A stretch of DNA of 64,000 nt, taken from the NCBI GenBank assembly GCA_937625935.1, contig OW569368.1, forward strand, positions 62,001-126,000. Reading direction: 5' to 3'. Both the position numbers and the translations under genes were made by a program. Positions 10,637 through 22,700 of this stretch are shown in pieces (positions within the stretch are counted from its first letter, which is position 1; each line of letters begins with the position of its first letter). The DNA comes from Tetramitus jugosus (lineage: Eukaryota > Heterolobosea > Eutetramitea > Acrasida > Vahlkampfiidae). A model generated the notes under the pieces. The model had not been told where the DNA came from. It saw only the letters and a list, made by a program, of their open reading frames with translations, and did no database searches.

Positions 10637-10917
10637 TTCTTTCAAAAAAGCACTGGATGTTCAAAAGAAAAGAAATCGCTTGACGACGAGAAAAGAACCA
10701 ATGTTGGTTGCACAGTCGTTGAAGTCGATAGTTAATCTTCCTTATTTACCTCAAATGCACGACGAGAACCAAGTAAGAATTTCTCTCTTAGGACTTGGTT
10801 CATTTTTAGAGATACCTGACTCGAAATATTGATCAACGCGACAGAGGTTCCATTTACCAATCAGAAGGCCCCGCATCACCGTAAATCCATCAACGCCGCT
10901 TAATTCCCCGATTACAA
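10637..10917. promoter_or_regulatory. Bidirectional upstream region of the bZIP gene
   Basis: A 281-bp divergent interval. No consensus element was identified with confidence. It must contain promoters for both neighbours, unless the bZIP transcript starts inside the open frame and translation begins at 11125. Confidence 0.4.
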
Positions 10918-13410
10918 ATGAACACGCGTCCCATCCGGAAGATTAAAATTGCTGCGCCATCGAAAAAAATATTCTGTTTGTCGCAAGTTCCTTCGGCTTC
11001 GTTCCTCACACCAGAAAAAAAAAACAAAGTCACATCTCGGAATAGCGAAACCGCCACCACCAATATTCCAACCACCAACCGAAAACCCAAACACAACAAC
11101 CAAAACTCACAAGCCATCAACAACATGTTAAATCCTGAATTTGGTGATCTTGATCTTTCACTGGTGTTAGACGACCATTTCTTCAGTGAACCATCAAACA
11201 ACGAACATGAAATGAGCTCAAATCACAATAACACGACGAGTGCAATGATAATACCTCCTCTGACTCAACAACAACTTATCAACCCAACAACCACCACTAC
11301 CACCACAACTGCCTCCATCAATCCATTTGATTACTTTGCTCAACAACAACAACAACAACAATTGTATCATTTCCAACAACAACAGCAACAACAGCAGCAA
11401 CAACAAATCACACAACAACAACAACAAGTTGCTGCAGCTGCAGCCGTCGCTTTTGATGCATACATGGCCAATCAATACAATGCTCTCTCTTCCCTGTACT
11501 CTGTTCAACAACAACAACAACAACAACAAGTACCATCATTTCATCCTCATCAACAACAACAACATCATTCCATCATGAACAATACCATGTATGGTATCTC
11601 TCCATCCATGATGATTCTCAACAACAACAATGAGTCATCACCTAGTCCCACCAACAGTACAACCAGTAGCAGTAGTGGTAGTATGGGTGGTGAACAACAG
11701 GGATTAACTGACATTTCCGATGCTTCCAATCACTCTCATCACACGCCATCTCCTACCACTACCTCCTCCACTACTACTCTATCACCACGCTATCATCATC
11801 ATCTTCATCATCAACAAGAGTGTTCAGAGAGTGAAGATGCGTGTGGAACCACAACAGCTCGTCCATCCAAGCGCAAAAAGCACAAGAGAGAACCACAAGA
11901 GATTGATGAAGACACGAGGGAATATGAACGATTGTCTCTCATACCCAACAGTCAACTCAGCACAGAAGACAAGAAACGAAAGAAGCAGTTGAGAAATCGA
12001 TTGAGTGCACAACAATCGAGACAACGAAAGAATACACTGCTCCAATCTGCACTGGACGAGAATCATGAACTCAAGAAGCACAATGAAACACTGGAGAATG
12101 ACAATCGAATCTTGAAATTGCGTGTCAAACAATTGGAAGACACCAATGATCACTTGGAACAGAAGAATAAGCAACTGGAGAAGGAATTGAAAGAGTATAG
12201 AGTGACTGATTTGATGAACACTGGAAGTAGCAGTACTCCTACTCATGGTACAGCTGTCAATGATGATGATGTGATGCTCGAGGAAAATGTACAGGATTTG
12301 TTCATGAGACCATTGTCACCTTCACACTCTGGACTCATGGATCACTTGTTTGATTTCAGTGGTACGAGTACTACTAGTAGTAGTGCTACCATGAGATCAA
12401 CCACAAAAATGTACATGCTCGTGTTCCTTGTTGCTTGTGCTTGCATCTTCTTTGGATTCAACACACTGCTCACAAGGTACGACATGAACAAACGATCGGC
12501 CAATCAATTGAATCATGCATCACCTCGAATGAGACTGTTGCAAGTGAATCACTCTGGTCCATCCGGTCAAGTCTCACCTCTTCCATCCTCTTCTGAATCC
12601 TCTTCATCTTCGGTATCATCATCCATGAACGAGTCATATGAGAATATCATTGTTGACTCGTATGTTCCAAGAAGAAGAGCGTCAGCCAAGCGTCTACCAA
12701 TGGAATTCAATGGTCATTTGATGAGTGAGCAAAAGGTTTACGTTCCAGCAGAGCTCAATCAACAGTACATGACTGAAGAGATGTTGCACTCTGTGATTCA
12801 CCACATGGACGTTGACGCTGCCTCTCCGAACGCCATACACGAAGAAAAAGACGAGTTTGTTCAAGATGTTCATGTTGATGAGACAAATCAACAAGAAGAA
12901 CAACCATCGGAGCTCATTTTGACAAACAACCAACAATCAAAGTTGGCCCTTGTCGAGAGAACAAACGCAAAGCAACTCTCTCTGATTCCGTTGGCTCTGA
13001 GCACACGTGACTCGAACAATTTCCTGTTCAAGCATCTCAAGGATGACGCCTACCAGCAGGGATATCTCTATCAGTTGCCAGATGACAGTGGCTCAAATCA
13101 ATCGAACAACACTGTTCGTCTTTTCTGTCCTCAAATCTTCCCAATGATTACTCAGACCTCTACTGTCGAAGGTGGTCAGAACTTGAGCCAGACAATCGAA
13201 GATGCCATGTCCTCCAAAGGATGTATCAAGTTTGTTGTACCCATTGGCAGCGAACAGTTTATTGACAAGGATGGAATTGCTGTTAGAGTGGTTCGACTGG
13301 CTGAGATTAGTGCCAGCGATATCAAGCTGACAGACTCTTATCTCTCATTGCGTTCGGATGAGCAACCTATTGTCGTACCAGCAGAGCCTCTCAGCTCCAG
13401 TGGTCTGTAA
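10918..13410 (+). CDS. Membrane-anchored bZIP transcription factor (ATF6/CREB3-like layout)
   Basis: Single exon, 830 aa if the first ATG is used. An internal ATG at 11125 (MLNPEFGDLDLSLVLDDHFF) gives 761 aa with an acidic activation-like start, and may be the true one. Long Gln, Thr and Ser tracts precede a basic region at about 352-373 (KKQLRNRLSAQQSRQRKN, Asn360-x7-Arg), then a leucine zipper to about residue 435. A single hydrophobic segment at 498-518 (MYMLVFLVACACIFFGFNTLL) follows. Next comes RMRLL at 537-541, then a Ser-rich, presumably lumenal C-domain of about 290 residues. The order matches ER-anchored stress bZIPs, which are released by S1P/S2P cleavage. Membrane location and processing are inference. 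Confidence 0.88.
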   Translation: MNTRPIRKIKIAAPSKKIFCLSQVPSASFLTPEKKNKVTSRNSETATTNIPTTNRKPKHNNQNSQAINNMLNPEFGDLDLSLVLDDHFFSEPSNNEHEMSSNHNNTTSAMIIPPLTQQQLINPTTTTTTTTASINPFDYFAQQQQQQQLYHFQQQQQQQQQQQITQQQQQVAAAAAVAFDAYMANQYNALSSLYSVQQQQQQQQVPSFHPHQQQQHHSIMNNTMYGISPSMMILNNNNESSPSPTNSTTSSSSGSMGGEQQGLTDISDASNHSHHTPSPTTTSSTTTLSPRYHHHLHHQQECSESEDACGTTTARPSKRKKHKREPQEIDEDTREYERLSLIPNSQLSTEDKKRKKQLRNRLSAQQSRQRKNTLLQSALDENHELKKHNETLENDNRILKLRVKQLEDTNDHLEQKNKQLEKELKEYRVTDLMNTGSSSTPTHGTAVNDDDVMLEENVQDLFMRPLSPSHSGLMDHLFDFSGTSTTSSSATMRSTTKMYMLVFLVACACIFFGFNTLLTRYDMNKRSANQLNHASPRMRLLQVNHSGPSGQVSPLPSSSESSSSSVSSSMNESYENIIVDSYVPRRRASAKRLPMEFNGHLMSEQKVYVPAELNQQYMTEEMLHSVIHHMDVDAASPNAIHEEKDEFVQDVHVDETNQQEEQPSELILTNNQQSKLALVERTNAKQLSLIPLALSTRDSNNFLFKHLKDDAYQQGYLYQLPDDSGSNQSNNTVRLFCPQIFPMITQTSTVEGGQNLSQTIEDAMSSKGCIKFVVPIGSEQFIDKDGIAVRVVRLAEISASDIKLTDSYLSLRSDEQPIVVPAEPLSSSGL

Positions 13411-13460
13411 GTGGAATGTATATAAAACTTTTTGCTTTTATCGAATTTTTTTATCAGACT

Positions 13461-15489
13461 TTACAATTCTGCATCGAGTAATGGGTTGTCCAGCATATTG
13501 TCATCGTCGTTCTGAATGTTATTTGCATGTTTCCTCTTCCTGGACAAGAGACCCCTCTTCCCTCCAATCCAAAAGTGATCTTGAAACAGTGGATAGAGAC
13601 CTCTCCTGAAGTTAATTGTCACAACAATGGACCAGGCAATCAAAAGAAACCGGATAAACAGTGCTAGCGAGATAACTGTCGTCAGGATGGCCTTTAGTTC
13701 AACAACATCAACTGCCATGTCTGCAGGTTGTCTAATGGCTGCCTTGTCCGTCCACAAGTCCACAATCTTGAAGATGAGATAGCCAGGCAAACCCAAACAA
13801 AATACAGTGAATAATATCTGAATAACGTGGTACTCCCTCTGTACTCCGAGGTATACTGATAATGGGTTCGCTATGATTGAAGAGACGACGCCCACAGCAA
13901 AACCAACATAACTGTACCACCAGGCTGTAATATTGCGAAACAAAGAAGAGTGTTAATCAATAGGCTTGGCATAATTGCCTTCTGAAATAGTTACGATACT
14001 TACTAAAATTAATGAAGAACAATCCTGATACAAATAATGAAACCAATGATAGACAATCAATCTTAATCATTGTCACATAAATGATATAGCACCGGTAAAA
14101 CTCTGTTACTTGTGTGTTAGATTCACTGATCATTAATCATCGATCAAAATACAATCTTAATCGATGGAACTACTTACTAATCAACTCTGGAGAGGCACCA
14201 ACCATTCTATAAAACTTCCATCCAAACGAGCGAAACACAGGTATCACAATTAGCACCATTACTACCTGACACAATAGAACTGTAGAGGTTGGCACAAATA
14301 TAGTAAATGAATTCACCAATATATCACTCGTACTCGGTTTGCTCTTCGTCATTTCGATAATAACCTTAACGAGCGTGTAAACTGTTCGACATCCGACAAG
14401 AAACCCTGTAATCAACGAACCAGCCAACTGGAACTCATTCTCCTGTATGACAGCCTCAAATGAGAAGTACAGCATGAGCAACGTAATAAAAATCATGAGG
14501 GAGTTCAGATAATAATTAGAATAGGAGGGCAGTGTTCTCATGCCATTCACGACCAAACCAGAAGTACATTGAACAATAACAGCTACAGTATAGATAAACG
14601 CCACTGCAAGATACAATTTTCCCCATCGACTAATGTCTCTCACAGTGTTCCTTCCCATGGTAAACCACTTCTTGACAGCTGTCGTGGACGATCCTTGTTG
14701 AACGTGTCGCTGTCCATTCACAACTACAATTTTACACAAACATGTCAGTTAGCTACAACGAAAAAAAACTCTCCATTACAAAAACAAAAACTGTCTATCC
14801 TCCGTTTAAAATACCGTACTTATTGTCGTATTTGCCGTAATCGCTTCAATCGAAAGTTCTTCTTCCGCTGGCACACTATTGTTCGCTTTCGAAATGTTAG
14901 CATGAATGCCACCAGAAGATCGCACAGTCTCTCTATATTCACGGTTAGACAGTCCACTCATATCGTTGTCATCGTTATCATCATTACCATGATAAGAAGG
15001 ACTATTATGGTATCTATTCTCTATTTGCTCTCGTTCATCATCATCATAGTCACCATTGTCCTTTTCTCTTCGTTTCGGTTTTCTTGTCTTCTTCGAGGAG
15101 GAACTAGACGACGATTTGGAGCTCTGCTTCTTTGAGAGATCCAAACCTAATGTCTTACTACTACCACTACTACTACCAATATTGTTGTGACTTTGTTCCA
15201 CAACAGTCGTTTTCGTAGTCATAGCTTGTGAAGAGGTGGTGTTGGAGTGTCCTTTTCGTTCTACCACTTTACTGGTCACAGTCGTACTAGTACGACTCTG
15301 ACTGACAGATGATGTGGAATAACTGCTGCTCATATCATCAGTAGTCACATCATCACCATCACCATAATCATCTTCTGTCAAAATCTTCTCTAGTTTCTTC
15401 TCCTCACGTTTTCTTCTCTTGTCCTTCTTGTTCTTCTTGTTCTTCTTGTCGCCATCAGACTTATGAGTGTTGTTGCTGCTGCTGCTCAT
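13461..15489 (-). CDS. Polytopic membrane protein, about 8 TM, unknown function
   Basis: Four phase-consistent exons on the minus strand: 15489-14820, 14723-14178, 14102-14004 and 13924-13461, giving 592 aa. The first 220 or so residues are a cytosolic-looking Ser/Lys/Asp-rich tail with KKNKKNKKDKRRKREEKK. About eight hydrophobic segments follow. After the fourth is FRSFGWKFYRMVGASPELIK, then YRCYIIYVTMIKIDCLSL. This 'GW..Y..xGa..... .Y..y.....K.D' pattern recurs, to my knowledge, in uncharacterised 7-8 TM proteins of fungi and amoebae, but I cannot name the family. The C-terminus is basic (GGKRGLLSRKRKH). It could be a receptor-like protein. Converges with the bZIP gene, 50 bp apart. Confidence 0.78.
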
Positions 15490-15793
15490 GTGTATTTAGT
15501 ACTAATAATTTATTGATTGATTGAGCCTCCTGAGCCTTGGCAGGAGATGAGTTCGTTGGTGTGCAGTGGTTTGTTGTTCTTGTATGATGGAAGTCTTCCA
15601 GTGAGATAGTTGTCCGGTTGAATTCATCCCTTGAATTCATCCTTCCAGAAACGATCAGGGCAGAAAAAGGCAAATCAATTCATGTTCTTGTCAGAGTGTT
15701 CAGAAACTGAAAGGAACAACGAATCGGAGCAGAAAAGACGGAGAAAAAAAGAAACAAACTTTCTATTGATTGAAGAGTTTATAGGAACACAAT
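15490..15793. other. Intergenic region
   Basis: About 300 bp upstream of the polytopic gene and downstream of uL13 (both minus strand). No supported ORF or structure; it probably holds a promoter and a 3' UTR. Confidence 0.4.
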
Positions 15794-16531
15794 TTAATAT
15801 CCGTATTGGGCCAATTGAGAAACAACCTTTTGGAAGTCGCTGTTGGAAGCGCTCTTTTGTTCAGCTTGCTTCCAGAGGTTTGCCTTAGCAACAGTCTTCT
15901 TATAGAAAGCAACACCAATCTTCTTTCTTTCAGCTTCTTGTTCAGCAACAACAGCAGCGTACTTCCAGCCAAACTTGACAGCCAAATCACCGAGCTTGGT
16001 GACTGGGGACTCTGGCTTCAAAGCAACAACTTGCAAAGCGGATGGAACAATAGCTCTCTTCTTCTTTTGGTAGAGAGTTGGGACACCCTCGAAAACTTGG
16101 ATTCTTTCCAAAGCTTCCATTCCCTTAGTTGTCTTATATGGGATCATACCTCTGACCTTTCTCAAGAAAATGTTAGCTGGGGATCTGTGGTGGAATGGAC
16201 CTCTTCTTGGGTTGGTGATTTGGGTCTTTCTCAAGAACTCTTTGAAGATGTTTTCGTTTCTTCTCATTGGACCAGAGATAAGGATGTTCTCACATCTGAC
16301 GACAACAATCTTTTGTCCTTGGAGAGCAGCCTTGGCGACGGTCGATGCCAATCTACCTGCAATGTGCTTGCTTCCGTCAATAATGATGGTCTAATTAATT
16401 CAACAAGAAAAATCAAATGTTAATATCATGATGTCTGGAGGAATTTGTGACAAGGAGGAGTGTTGTTCGGGTAGTTGACAATCTCTCCCAAGAAAAACTG
16501 TGCGTGTGGGGATAGGTACCTTGTTTGACAT
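15794..16531 (-). CDS. RPL13A: Ribosomal protein uL13 (L13a)
   Basis: Exon 1 is only 12 nt (16531-16520: ATG TCA AAC AAG) and exon 2 is 16390-15794, giving 202 aa (human L13a is 203). The splice restores the conserved start MSNKTIIIDGSKHIAGRLAS, followed by QKIVVVRCENILISG and the RRGPFHHRSPANIFLRKVRGMIP signature. The basic C-terminal helix is also present. It is a component of the large cytosolic ribosomal subunit. The 129-nt intron directly after four codons fits the tendency of ribosomal protein genes to carry an early intron. Confidence 0.96.
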
Positions 16532-16745
16532 GGTTCACAATAGTAATGATTTTTGACTTGGTTTCGTTTGTGTTTAGTTTTTGTTTTTGCGATTTCTTTC
16601 GGTTGACTAAAGTTTGCCAACCACCCTTCAACGGCGGCATTGAATGTTCAAGCAAAAAATTCGGATGTGAAAAAGCAAGACACCCAAAGATTGATTGGAC
16701 CCATGCATGATCTAGAAGAATAAAGTCTTTTACTCAGTTTATATG

Positions 16746-19661
16746 TTAGATGGATGGAGGTGGCGCTAGACCCTTGTTTAGCAATTTCATTGGTGGTGGA
16801 GGTGGCGGAGGTGGTGGTGGTCCTCCACTGTTGCTGCTCGGTGCACTGATCGTCGAAGAAAGTGACGGCATAGGCGGAGGTGGTGGTGCCGCTATTGGTG
16901 CTCGTGGAGCTGCTGGAGGAGGAACTGGAGGAGCAGTTGGTGTCTTCAATGTTGACTCCCATTCTTCATCTCCGGTCGTAGCCAAGTGCGTATCTTGCAA
17001 TGGCAAATCATAGTTGTATTTGCTTGCAGAAGGTTTCTTCACTTCTTCACTCTGTCTCAAACCTGCCTTGATGATGCTTGGCGCAATATCAAAATCCCAT
17101 CTTCCGATTTCTCCTGCCTTGAGCGCCACAATTCTTGACCGTAGTGCCATGGCGAGCTCGATGATGAACACGATCACACCTACAACAATACCAACGTAGA
17201 ATGTTGTGAGAACAATGGATCGACTCATCTCCATGTAGCTCGCATTAAAGCTATCAGAGTCAGACACGTAGGCCATGAGTCCCAAGATGAGCATCAAGTA
17301 TTGAAGGATGAGCAAGAATGCGTCCAACAATGTACTTGTGACTCTTCTGTAGGGAAATGCAGTCAATGTGCTGGCCAATGACAAGATGATGATGATGGAA
17401 GTGACTACCACTGCTACAATAGGTCTCATTGGGATGTAAGCTACACAAAATACAATCAGTATCTTTCTCAGGAGAACAATTATCTCCCAGAAGAAAAAGT
17501 TTCGCTTGTATCTGTAGTAGAGCCATCCGACGGCACGAACGGTGCCGGGCCATGACTCAAATGTGAAATTTTCAATTTCATCTTCAGAATTTGACTGTTG
17601 TTGCTGTTGCTGTTGTTGTTGTTCCATCTTCTCTTTCTTGTTCATGATCTTGTGTTGATTGATCACTCTTGAGAGGCCAAGTGCCATATATACGGCCAGA
17701 GGCAACAAGAAACATACAATGATCACATAAATGGCCAATGCCAACCAGAAGAATACTTCGTAGGCACGGAATGTGACACTCTTTTTTCTTGAACAAATGA
17801 TATCGGTTGACCAGTAGTGTCGCCTCACGTGCGTGCCAACACTACTTGCTTCACAGCTCTGAAAGCTAAAGATCCATTGGAAAAGATAAACGGAGCCATT
17901 GTGAATAATAAAGGACAGGATTGAACCTGTAGAGTACTGAACAACTCTCTTCCATGGGTCCCAATCTTGATATCGACACATGATGAATATCATGGAGACG
18001 AGCAGCATGATAAATATGAGTCCTAACAGGTATCCCACCGGTATGAGAATCATGACCATGAACTCACCAAAGAATGAATAGTCACTGATACATTCTGTTC
18101 TTAGCGTTTGAATATTGAGGTTCAGCAATGAAAAGGTAGCCAAGTTGTCCAAAATCACACCATCCCAATTTAGATGGAAGCTAGCAAACAAAACAGAGAC
18201 TACATGAAGGATGGAAGTGTTAGTAAACATGAGCAGAATCAAACATTGGAGTTAAAAAAACTACATACTCTGAATAAAGTTTAAAAGAACCGAGAAGGAT
18301 GGCACATAAGTGTTGAGCCATGACATTGGTATCAACAGAACCCATATCACCAATAGTCCAAACACATAGGCCGCAATGGCAGTTCTATTGGCATGAAGAT
18401 TGCCACACTTCAAACAACGTTCACCAATCTTGAAGAATCCACTTTTACACTGACCACACATGTATCCCTTGTATCCAGCAGCACACAATCCATTGATCAC
18501 ACCTTGTTCAGTAGTGTTTGATGATGATGAACCATTGTTTGCTGTAACAGAGAGAAGAGAAATTTCTCTTGTAGAGTCATAGTACGAACTAGATTCATCC
18601 ATTGTGAACAATGGTCTTCCTTGATCATCAAAGAATTGATGCTTGCAGGCATCTTCGTTCACACACTTCACAAACTTGTGAACTGTTTTGCCCTTCACTG
18701 TGGCAACCAATGGATAATAGCCATCCATAGGAAGCACTGTTGAGTTATTGGTTTGCAAGTCATAGATACACTGAGCTCCCGTAGGACACGACACACAACT
18801 AATACTTGAGCTATCATCACTATTCTCACTATTCTCACTCTGGATAATAATACCAGAATCAACTTGATTTGTGCCATTTGCAGTCGAAAGTGTTGTAGAC
18901 AGATAATTTTCATTGTAATAACCGTCCATACAGATGCATCGCTCCATCAAAAAATTCGATCTTCTCGAGTTGCTTGGACAAGACTCACATGCAAATGCTG
19001 GTGAAAGCTTCTTTGTTGATTCGATATGAGTGAGTGGACATCGATAGGAAACGGAAACGGCCAATGTTTCTTCAAATGCGACAAATTTGTTGCCACTGGA
19101 GCTCGAAAGTGAAGAGCGAGTAGTTTGTAAATGGGTCGTTGTTAAATGAGATTGATATTGAGTTTCCCATTCATCTCCACCCATGACCAACAAACTTGAA
19201 GTCGAAGCTGTAGCGATATCATCTTCTGACAGTGACAGGCACGCCAAGACGGAAAATTCAGATTCAACGACTTGATTGAATCGGGCATTCCAAACAAGCA
19301 AGGCGTTTCCAGTCGTGGAGCGACGTTGTTCCAATAGTTCAACATCTCCCTCCTCACCCAGGATTTCAATACTCCAATTTCGATAGGAAACTGTCGATGT
19401 TGTCTCCACAGAGACGAATGATATGGAGATTGTTCCTCCGACATCGGGGAAAAGTTGATAAGGGTCACTACCTGAGCGTCGTAGTGAGATGGTGAAGCAG
19501 GAGGGATCAAGCACAGTCATGTTATGTGAGAGTGGAATTAATTTCGTGTCATGATTAGAAAAAAAGGTCAGCTGTTGCTGTTCGTGTGAGACGTGCACGA
19601 GACACAAGATTGTTCCAACGAGCAATAACGCCGTGTACACTAGGTAGAGTAAACGGCTCAT
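16746..19661 (-). CDS. Cysteine-rich polytopic receptor/channel-like protein with polyproline tail
   Basis: Exons 19661-18269 and 18199-16746 join in phase (A|TC) to give 948 aa. It begins with a signal peptide (LLYLVYTALLLVGTILCLV), then about 200 residues of Ser/Thr-rich ectodomain. Next is a cysteine-rich section with CESCPSNS, CICMDGYYN, CVSCPTGAQC and CAAGYKGYMCGQCKSGFF, resembling GCC2/GCC3 or EGF/TNFR-type modules. Eight to ten membrane segments follow, including WEIIVLLRKILIVFCVAYIP, a pattern typical of protist cysteine-rich/TRP-like membrane proteins. The cytosolic loop has a Gln tract. The C-terminal 110 residues are proline-rich (PPPPPPPPPPMKLL), like profilin, SH3 or EVH1 ligands. 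Function as a surface receptor or channel linked to actin is inference. Confidence 0.82.
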
Positions 19662-19784
19662 TATTATTTTTTGAATGGGTTTGTTTGTTTGTTTGACAGG
19701 GAGATTGGAAAACGGGGATTATGGAATTATTTTGTTTGTGGGGGGATGGTAACCCGTCATGTGTCATGTAGCACACAAGAAGAT

Positions 19785-22700
19785 CTACTGCTGTTGTGAC
19801 TGTCCTGTTGAAGACAAGAATTGGAGGAGGGAGCCCTTCTTTTTGGGTTGCTGAGAGTTAGAATCCTCTCTCTTTCTCTTCTTTTGGACTTCTGCAACAT
19901 GAGATTTTCTGGGTCGTTTTGGTGAGAAGAAGCCAGCATCCTCAACAGTCTTCTCAGGTTCGGCAGTGGTCGAACTTTCAAGGTGTTCAATCGATGTAAC
20001 AATAGAGATGGGTAGTGGTTTCTCGTGTACGACAGGTTGAACGATGCGAGTTTCAATTGCTTGAAGTGCTTGTTCCATCTTGAGTAATTGCTGTTTTAAG
20101 CTCAATACCTGCGATTCTAATTGTTGTATCCGTGTGACATCTACTAATTGCTTGTGTTCCGTGCTTGAACTTGCTTGAGGAGCCGATCGCTTAATAGGTA
20201 GCAAGGCATCCAGGTTGATGCTTCGCGTCGTGCAAGCCTTTCTCAGGGCTTCTATTGTCGATTCATTTCTTATGTAAGGCACCAGAAAACGAAGAATATC
20301 GGCATTGAATCGTTTCTTGTCATCCACCAAATCATACAAGAACATAAAGAGGGTTCGGTCAGCCTTTTTGAAATCTACGTCCTGCCCAAATATTTCTCGC
20401 TGTCGTTCAGAGTCTGTATGAGTGAAAGTAAGTGTAAATTAGTAATTATTATCACGTAATGTCAAGTAAATAGGTTGACTTACAATATTGTACAAAGAAT
20501 GCGTTGAGCGGTTTCTTTTTTTCGTCAAGTCCAACTGTTTCGAGCTGTTCTGAAGCAAAGGGAAATGTAATGTCCTTGCTGTTTTCGATTGCCTCTGCAA
20601 ATGAATTCTCAGAGTCCTTCTTGACATAGAAGATCTTCTGATCTGAAATGTACACGACATCAGACAGCTTTGGAAGTGGCTCCGATAATGCTGGGACCCA
20701 TGCATCCAAATGCGAAATAAATACAGCCACAGATTGTGCGGACTGGATAGCAGGGAAGCCGGCAATCGAGAAACCAACCCAATCAATTGTTAATGGATGA
20801 CCAAATGGCAATCGTTCATGTTTCAACATGCGTGAATTTTTCACGTCGTATAGCTGGAACCATAACTTTTGATCTTCATCAGCATACACCACTAGTAGGA
20901 AGTTTCTATGGGCGACAAGGCAAAAGGCTACACCTGGTAATAGTTGCACGAATGTAGGAAGACCAGATACACAATCAAAAATGTGCACCCGATGTTGATT
21001 CGTACCAAATACAGTTGCTGCAGCGACAAATCCACTATCGCCACTATATCCAGCTGCTACGCATCTCACATGTTCATCTAATCCCATCATATATCGCCAT
21101 TGCTTTTGTCCTCTTCCGTTTGGTTTGTAGTAAACTGTGGCTGGAAGAACAATTAGTTCACGAAGTCCCTGTTTTGACCGCTTGCCCGAGGCGAATACAG
21201 CTCCATGCTCTGAAAGAGCAGCTACATGTGGTTTATACAGATCGTCATAGCTCTGATGACCACCCATCGTCACATCAGAGAGAGAGATTTCGATTGAATA
21301 AGAGTCCATTTGTCCTGCACCGTATGTGGCACGGATCTTGCCAAGTGATGAGTAGGACATTAAACGAGAGAATTTAGCACCACCACGTGGCATAAACTCA
21401 GTTGAGCCGGGTTGGAGCGCTGTGACTTTAGCTGAAGTAGCATAATCACTATCTGTTTGTGGCTTCTCTACCGTAGAAATAGTAATTGGTGATGCCATTG
21501 GAGATGGAATAATGGTGATTACTTGTTCTTGCGAAGCCTTTTTCAGCTTTAAAGGAGTGTTGTTGACTGGTGGGGACATTGGTTCCACATCATTTAGGTC
21601 AATAGTTTCTTTTTGTTTCCTTTGTTGTTGTTGGCTACTCTCCTTTTGAGATTGAGATAAATTTTTGTTCTTTACAAGTCTTCGTGTTGTCTTCTTCGGT
21701 AATGCTGGGACAGTAGTTTCTTCTCTGTCTTCTCCTTCGTCGACACTTTCGTCATCGCTCATTACCACCTCCATGAGATCACTGGCACTCGTAACAGAAG
21801 GAGAAGCTTCCTCCGTATCTGATTCATCATTAAATGACATCACTTTTTCAAGGAGTGACTCATTGTTGGATATTTTGTATGCTGATCCAACACAAACCGG
21901 AATGTCCAACAATTGACACTTTCCATTCAATGTAGTCTAAAGCGAGAGTGTTCCATTAGCATACAAATCAACAAAGTACATGTAAATATCAATCTTCATT
22001 CGTTAACATACCATATAAATTTGATTGGTATTAGAGGACCAATGAGCATCGACGATGATGGAGTCTGTAGTATAACTGTTGCAAATGAATAGGTAAGTAA
22101 AATGGCAAGCTGTGGTAGAAAAGCTATCACCAACAATGATACATACGATACAATTTGAGTCTGATCCTTAATGTTTTGAGTTGAAGTATCCAGAGCAAAT
22201 ACAAGCAAACCGCTCTTTGCTGACACTGTCATCAGATAAACACCATTCGGTGAGAATTTGGCAATATAAGGAGAGTCAATAATCTCTTGTGTAATTTGAC
22301 ATTGCTTTGTCCATTCATTCCTTGTGAGTATAGAGACTTGATGATTGTTGTACAAGGGAACAGCAATAGTTCTTCCTTGGGGATACCAGGTATAGCTGAT
22401 CGGAGGTCGTACATTTCTTGTTTTGTCGTCACTCGTCCATTGTTTAAGAAATTGTTCGGCCATTCTGTTTCCTCCCTTAAAGTTTTCGCAGTGAAGTTGT
22501 CTTGGGTGATCTGTTGTCACATCGTACCACACAACAAAATGGTTCAAATCTGTCGAGATGGCAGCAAAGTACTGTTTCATCGGGTCAAAGCTACAACCAA
22601 CAAAACCACAACCGGTCTTCTCTGCCATGTCTGTGCATTGAAGCTTCGAGATCTTATCTGGTTGGTCCAAATGAATCAAAAGAATATGGTTTTGCTTCTC

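Noticed and set aside
11340-11570. CAA/CAG microsatellite arrays as a repeat element or CRISPR
   Set aside because: They are in frame and encode Gln tracts, common throughout this genome; no spacers or direct-repeat structure.
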